Positions 59,896 through 64,000 of a stretch of DNA of 64,000 nucleotides are shown one piece after another. Numbering within the stretch: position 1 is the stretch's first letter; the number at the start of each line of letters is the position of its first letter. Source of the DNA: Morinoia aosen (lineage: Eukaryota; Arthropoda; Malacostraca; Amphipoda; Talitridae). The position numbers and the translations under genes were made by a program. The notes below the pieces were generated by a model that saw only the letters and a list, made by a program, of their open reading frames with translations, was not told the origin of the DNA and did no database searches. The stretch lies in contig CM059566.1 in the NCBI GenBank assembly GCA_030386875.1, forward strand, positions 37,112,068 to 37,176,067. Direction: 5' to 3'.

Positions 59896-60900
59896 GACCG
59901 CCTATACGTTGTCATTTGCGGACATGCTTACTTGTATATGTGTGTACGTATATAGGTGTGTGTGCGCATATGGGTGTGTATATGTGCACGTACAACTGTG
60001 TGCACTAGAGTAGATGAACCAGTCGAAGGTGCATTTTATGTCATTCCTCTCCGTTTCTGTGCAAGCATCAAACTAGACCGTCATGGTACCTATGTGTGTG
60101 TGTGTTGATCAATTACAGACATTCTGCAGCACCATATTACAAAGATAATGTATTTTTTATAATATGAAATTGTAAAGCATCCATGTAAAAAAAATAAATT
60201 CGTTGTGTGATCATCCATTTATACTGCAGCAATATACTTATTCGGCTTATAGTTATATGCTTATAATAATGTGATACCTATGTTTGTTTATCAATTGACG
60301 ACAATTTGCGCCATATTTCAAAGATAATGTGATTTTTTTTTCTAATATGAAACCTTTATAGGACATTAATGTTTTCTTTCTTATTCACGTCCCACAATCG
60401 TTTTCATATTTCTGACTTAAGTAGACTGTTTTGTGCCACTATTTTTAGTACGAAATTTTATAAAATTCATGCTATAATAAAAGATATTTTCTTCGTTTCC
60501 CTCGATTGGAATTCTGGTTTATACCGACTAGTTTACGCTGATATTTGCGCGCATGCTTACTTGTGTAAATGTGTACGTGTCCACGCTATGCGTATGACAC
60601 TCTGTAGAATGCGTATGTATTGCCTCGATGCATAGAAATGCATTTGTGTATGCTTACGAGTTAGGTGTAAATATGTGCGTGGGTATATGTGTGCATGTGT
60701 ATGTGTAAATATTTACATGTATACGTGCACATATATGTGTACTAAACTGACAACTAGCATTTTACTAGAGATAATGGTCTTTTTTCTGTGCACTCTCAAC
60801 TTGTAACATTACCTAACTCGTCATATCTTGAGTACTGTAAAGCATTCATGTAAAAACTATACATTTGTTGTGCGATCATCCATTTATATTTAAATAAAAT
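59896..60900 (+). repeat. Tandem modules in the LINE 2 3' UTR
   Basis: Two diverged modules lie head to tail. ACCGCCTATACGTTGTCATT then GCTTACTTGT (from about 59898) matches ACCGACTAGTTTACGCTGAT then GCTTACTTGT (from about 60525). GTAAAGCATCCATGTAAA plus GATCATCCATTTATA (60173-60223) matches 60838-60890. Inside module 1 a further short duplication is present (GGTACCTATGTG...AAAGATAATGT near 60085-60150 and GATACCTATGTT...AAAGATAATGT near 60270-60330). TG/TA-rich simple sequence fills both. A third start with TCATGCTTATATGTAC appears near 60971. Confidence 0.7.
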
Positions 60901-60977
60901 GCTTGTTAACTAATGACCGTTATGTTAAAATTGTTGAATCAGAAATACAAAACCTATAATCTTCTTGGTCCTCATGC

Positions 60978-61121
60978 TTATATGTACACATATGTATATA
61001 TGTGTGCGTGTGTGTATGTATGTGTGTGTGTGTGAGTGTGTGTTTGGATATACACACACATGCATACGTATGTGTACATATGTGTGTATATGGATATATA
61101 TTTATATATATATATATTTTT
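60978..61121. repeat. TG/TA microsatellite
   Basis: Alternating TG, TA and CA runs (GTGTGTGTGTGTG at about 61020-61035, TATATATA at about 61100-61120) with CATATG and TACACA mirror pieces. It lies inside the 3' UTR of LINE 2. Open frames on both strands here are low-complexity artefacts. Confidence 0.9.
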
Positions 61122-61380
61122 CTTTTTTTTATGCTTCCTTAAAATGACACTTGTGAACATTGACCGAAACAAGCGATTTCATATATTATTTCCTGGCGTC
61201 AAGAATTGCGAAGTTTTATGTCATGTACATGTAAAATGTCAAAAGTGTTTTCACCCCACAATGAAAATGCATCGTCCATGAAATTGTGTTATCTCTTACA
61301 ATTATCATTACATGTATTATCAAATGTAGACTAAGCTAGATTAGGAGTTCATTGCCCTCAATCATTTCTTTTGACTAGTG

Positions 61381-61520
61381 ACACGAGTTTTTCAATACTC
61401 GTGTGTGTGTATCATCTAAGTGTATTAATTTTGAGATATTTTAAAAACCAATGATGGTACTTTTGTACCATCTCTATTGGAAATAAACCGTTTTTCTTTT
61501 TTTCTTTTTCTTTCTTTCTT
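61381..61520 (+). other. Putative LINE 2 3' end: two stem-loops and C/T tail
   Basis: Stem 1 is ACACGAGT (61381-61388) with ACTCGTGT (61397-61404), loop of 8. Stem 2 is CCAAT plus GATGGTAC (61448-61460) with GTACCATC (61465-61472) and ATTGG (61476-61480), a 13-bp stem with a 3-base bulge and a TTTT loop. AAATAAACCG follows, then a (C)TTT-rich simple repeat to about 61520. In several LINEs the RT recognises a 3' stem-loop just before a short-repeat tail, so I place the end here. No target-site duplication was seen. Confidence 0.6.
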
Positions 61521-61916
61521 TTTTCTCTGATTGATGCGCAAAAATTGTGCTGCTCGTAATATTCTGGGAACTCCACCCATTGATTTAAAAGTACATATTC
61601 AGTGACCAATTTTTAGGAATTCAAATACTTCAGAAAGTGATCTTGGGAAAGTTTTTATTGCTAACCTTTCATTTGAAGATAAATAACTTCTTCTCGATTT
61701 ATTTCGATCTTTCAAAAAATATAGGAATGAAATGATATGTGAAATCCTAAAACAACGTTCCTGAGCTAGCTGAAACTAAACACGAGAATCAGAAATTCCT
61801 TTAGTTTCACAAAAAAGTAACTGTAACTTTTCAGTGATGTCAGTAAAGTTGACTAATCTTTCAGTTATGGGTATTGATTATAGCCCAGATAACATAACCC
61901 CGAACTGATGCTGTTT
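61521..61916. other. Non-coding stretch
   Basis: Flank of LINE 2. AT-rich; nothing recognised. Confidence 0.5.
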
Positions 61917-62154
61917 AGGCAGGAGATCAATGATAACAAACGATCCTTTTAGGCAGGAGATAAATGATCACACACGATCCTTTTAGGCAGGAGATCATTG
62001 ATAACAAACGATCCTTTTAGGCAGGAGATCAATGATAACAAACGATCCTTTTAGGCAGGAGATAAATGATAACAAACGATCCTTTTAGGCAGGAGATCAT
62101 TGATAACAAACGATCCTTTTAGGCAGGAGATCAATGATAACGAACGATCCTTCA
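61917..62154. repeat. 34-bp tandem repeat, 7 copies
   Basis: The unit is AGGCAGGAGATCAATGATAA followed by CAAACGATCCTTTT. The central six bases cycle as TCAATG, TAAATG, TCATTG, TCAATG, TAAATG, TCATTG, TCAATG. This shows a 102-bp higher-order unit of three, repeated twice plus one. Copies are otherwise nearly identical, so the amplification is recent. Confidence 0.97.
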
Positions 62155-62679
62155 ATTTGAAGGGGAAAAATTACTCTTGTAAATAACGTCAGGAGTCATG
62201 GCATTATTAGCAGAGCAAAATATGAAGAATATCTGATAACTTTAATTGTTTTTTACCTTTCTAGCATGAGCATGTTTTTTCAGGGTGGAAATTTGGAAAT
62301 TTAGGCTAGTAATAATGAATAATGATATTTTATCATGACATTAAATTCCCTAATAAAGATTGAATAATTATTGTTTAGAGAGAAATTTTCAATATTCAGT
62401 AGTTTGGAAATTTTTTGAGATACAGTTGCTGAGTTTAAAGCAAACAAGCACTCTACTTAACTAACAAGCACTTGTTTGATCCATTTAACCCCACTCAACG
62501 GCTTATTTCCTAACGCAAAATTTAGAAAATATCACAATTCATGGCGGAAATTTGATTGCAAATCATCAGCCTATATCAAAAGCAAGTTTTTCCTTGTGAC
62601 TATCCAATAGGTATTACCCGTTTGTGAGGCAATGAAAATGACTTCATTTTCACTCCCAAGAAGACACATCCATCCTGTA
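62155..62679. other. Non-coding stretch
   Basis: AT-rich; no gene was recognised. CAAACAAGCACT and ACTAACAAGCACT near 62440-62475 form a short direct repeat. Confidence 0.5.
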
Positions 62680-62958
62680 GCAATAGAGAAATAGAATAGA
62701 AATAGATAAATAGAATAGAAATAGAGAAATAGAATAGAAATAGGGAAGTAGAATTCCTCATGAAATAGAAATTCTTATGAAATAGAAATTCTCCTGAAAT
62801 GGAAATTCTCCTGAAATAGAATTCCTGCTGAAACATAAATTTTCCTAAAAAAGAAATTCTACAGAAATAAAATTCTCATGAAATAGAAATCCTACCGAAT
62901 TATAAATTATCCTCAAATGTAAGTCTTCCTGAAATAGAAATTCTCCTGAAATAGATAA
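62680..62958. repeat. GAAATAGA-based array, part with 17-bp period
   Basis: The first part (about 62685-62755) repeats AGAAATAGAATAG-type units. The second part (about 62757-62958) repeats GAAATAGAAATTCTCCT with a period of 17 and heavy divergence, including occasional shortened units. The - strand is largely open because of the repeat; the 78-codon frame there is not a gene. Confidence 0.85.
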
Positions 62959-64000
62959 GAATCAGTGGACAGTGTAAAACATGACCTGAAATTAGGTGGA
63001 AAACTGCCCAGATCCTCCCAGGTAGGAATGCAGGGCGGTGGCCGTACCCTCCTAAAGCGCAAAATATTCCAATAAGCGTGGGCTTGTCTCTAGCACGACC
63101 ATCACCAGCGCCTGCAATTTAGCGATTGCAATCTTCTAAAGCGTGCTCGGACTGTGGGATGTGCAAAAATTGATTTCTCGATGCGATCTTGAACCGATAA
63201 GCATAATTTGGAAATCACTTGTGCCAAGGTATTGAAATTCAAATCAGTTTCGAGTAACGTGCGTGTTGAAAGTGTTCCCGTTAGAGTAACAAGCCCATCG
63301 ACAGTGTTACCCAGTTTTTGCATAAGATTATGGCATGTTCTTTTAAATGTCTACTGGTGGTATGCTCTTATTCTGAGTGACAAATTTTCATTAGATCTAT
63401 TCACGTCTGGATACTTTTCTAAATGTGAATATATATGTAAATTGAAACTTTTAATAACCGTAATGTACGTATAAATGAGTCTTTGACCGATGAGACCTGC
63501 TTTGTATTGCTTTCATTAATATGGAATGTATTAACATGCAAGTTTTGCACTCATATCGCTCGCATATAATTTTGCACTCATATTGCTCTCATGTGTAAAG
63601 ATCATGCCTCAACTCCAGATGGATAATAATTTATCCGCTTACATTCATATTTTCACTCACAATATTCGCTGGTGATTACATTCCACGTCAGCATTCAGCT
63701 ATCAATTTTTAATCTCAAAACAGAGTAATTTATTTGTGAGGACTATTCTCTGTGCCACTGTTCTCGTTTTGCTCATAACGAGCGAGGAGGAAACTGGAGT
63801 TTCCACCAGGACAAAAGTTGCGCAATATGACGAGCCTGAGGGCCTTTTATGCTCTGTTTGGAGCTGGCAATACCACGCAACTTCCCTCCTTGCTAAGTAG
63901 TCCCGCCAACCTACAGCTGCCTCTCCCGGCAAGTTCTTATTAATAGGTAACGGAAAAACTAGCTCTGTGATGAGAGTATTTTATGATGTTACGATCAATT
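62959..64000. other. Non-coding stretch to the window end
   Basis: No gene was recognised. Frames at 63102-63474 and 63702-63932 are under 90 codons and not family-like. TTTTGCACTCATAT followed by CGCTC.CAT occurs twice near 63543-63592 as a short direct repeat. Confidence 0.45.

Larger units (their letters stand above)
52470..61520 (+). mobile_element. LINE element 2, near-complete, OTU-APE-RT type
   Basis: A long non-LTR retrotransposon. In order: tandem 5' modules (to 54117), ORF1 (54118-56306), an ATGA stop/start overlap, ORF2 with OTU protease, APE endonuclease, RT and C-terminal domain (56303-59748), and a 3' UTR with diverged tandem modules, two stem-loops and a C/T-rich tail (to about 61520). 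Four disabling lesions are visible: a frameshift in ORF1 near 55535, TGA at 56780, TGA at 58388 and a frameshift near 59090. The C-terminus resembles the CR1/L2 side of the Jockey superfamily. The coding core is certain; both outer borders are estimates, and no target-site duplication was identified. Confidence 0.9.

Noticed and set aside
60965-61281. Cys/Val/Tyr-rich and Tyr/Thr-rich frames on both strands
   Set aside because: They are translation of TG/TA simple sequence in the LINE 2 3' UTR.
52470-61520. LTR retrotransposon or endogenous virus
   Set aside because: There are no long terminal repeats, integrase, aspartic protease or envelope. An APE endonuclease with RT and a simple-repeat tail identifies a LINE.
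1-64000. tRNA and rRNA genes
   Set aside because: I looked for the tRNA T-loop pattern GGTTCGAATC-like with a matching A box and for conserved rRNA blocks, and saw none that fit. A tRNAscan-SE run would be decisive.

Overview
This 64 kb window looks like animal nuclear DNA, most likely arthropod. It is AT-rich and gene-poor, with many tandem repeats, a mariner-type MITE, and two broken non-LTR retrotransposons (LINEs) as the only convincing protein-coding sequence. I saw no rRNA, tRNA, bacterial operon or CRISPR array. No intact host gene is evident. A few GC-richer patches could be exons or regulatory DNA, and two of them follow good splice-acceptor sequences. The arthropod assignment is inference; no single host gene proves it.

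Layout: 1-14 kb is mostly unique-looking AT-rich DNA with one MITE (about 1.45-1.60 kb), short hairpins and diverged repeat pairs. A ~100-bp array lies at 14.1-15.0 kb, a 17-bp satellite of about 65 copies at 22.0-23.15 kb, a ~280-bp tandem duplication at 24.5-25.0 kb, a CA microsatellite at 27.56 kb, and smaller tandem duplications at 31, 35, 40.7, 46.8, 49.7 and 51.8 kb. A 37-bp minisatellite, with a hairpin built into each unit, fills 43.8-44.4 kb. A 34-bp x7 array and a second 17-bp-period array lie near 62 kb.

Element 1 (37.13-40.30 kb, + strand) is a 5'-truncated, heavily damaged LINE. It keeps part of an APE-type endonuclease, a reverse transcriptase with an FADD active site, and the C-terminal domain, joined through several frameshifts and stops.

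Element 2 (about 52.5-61.5 kb, + strand) is the centrepiece: a nearly complete LINE with an unusual plan. Tandem ~680-bp 5' modules precede a long ORF1 of unknown fold. ORF1 ends in an ATGA stop/start overlap with ORF2. ORF2 opens with an OTU-type cysteine protease domain (D-G-x-C and H-Y motifs), followed in the same frame by an APE endonuclease, a reverse transcriptase (YADD) and a CR1/L2-like C-terminal domain. Its 3' UTR carries diverged tandem modules and ends with two strong stem-loops and a C/T-rich simple-repeat tail. Only four disabling lesions separate it from a two-ORF element, so it seems much younger than element 1.

If the model holds, ORF1 would package the RNA and ORF2 would be made by termination-reinitiation. 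The OTU domain would process the polyprotein or remove ubiquitin from the element's own proteins, and endonuclease plus RT would carry out target-primed reverse transcription from the 3' stem-loop. The roles of ORF1 and of the OTU domain are inference.
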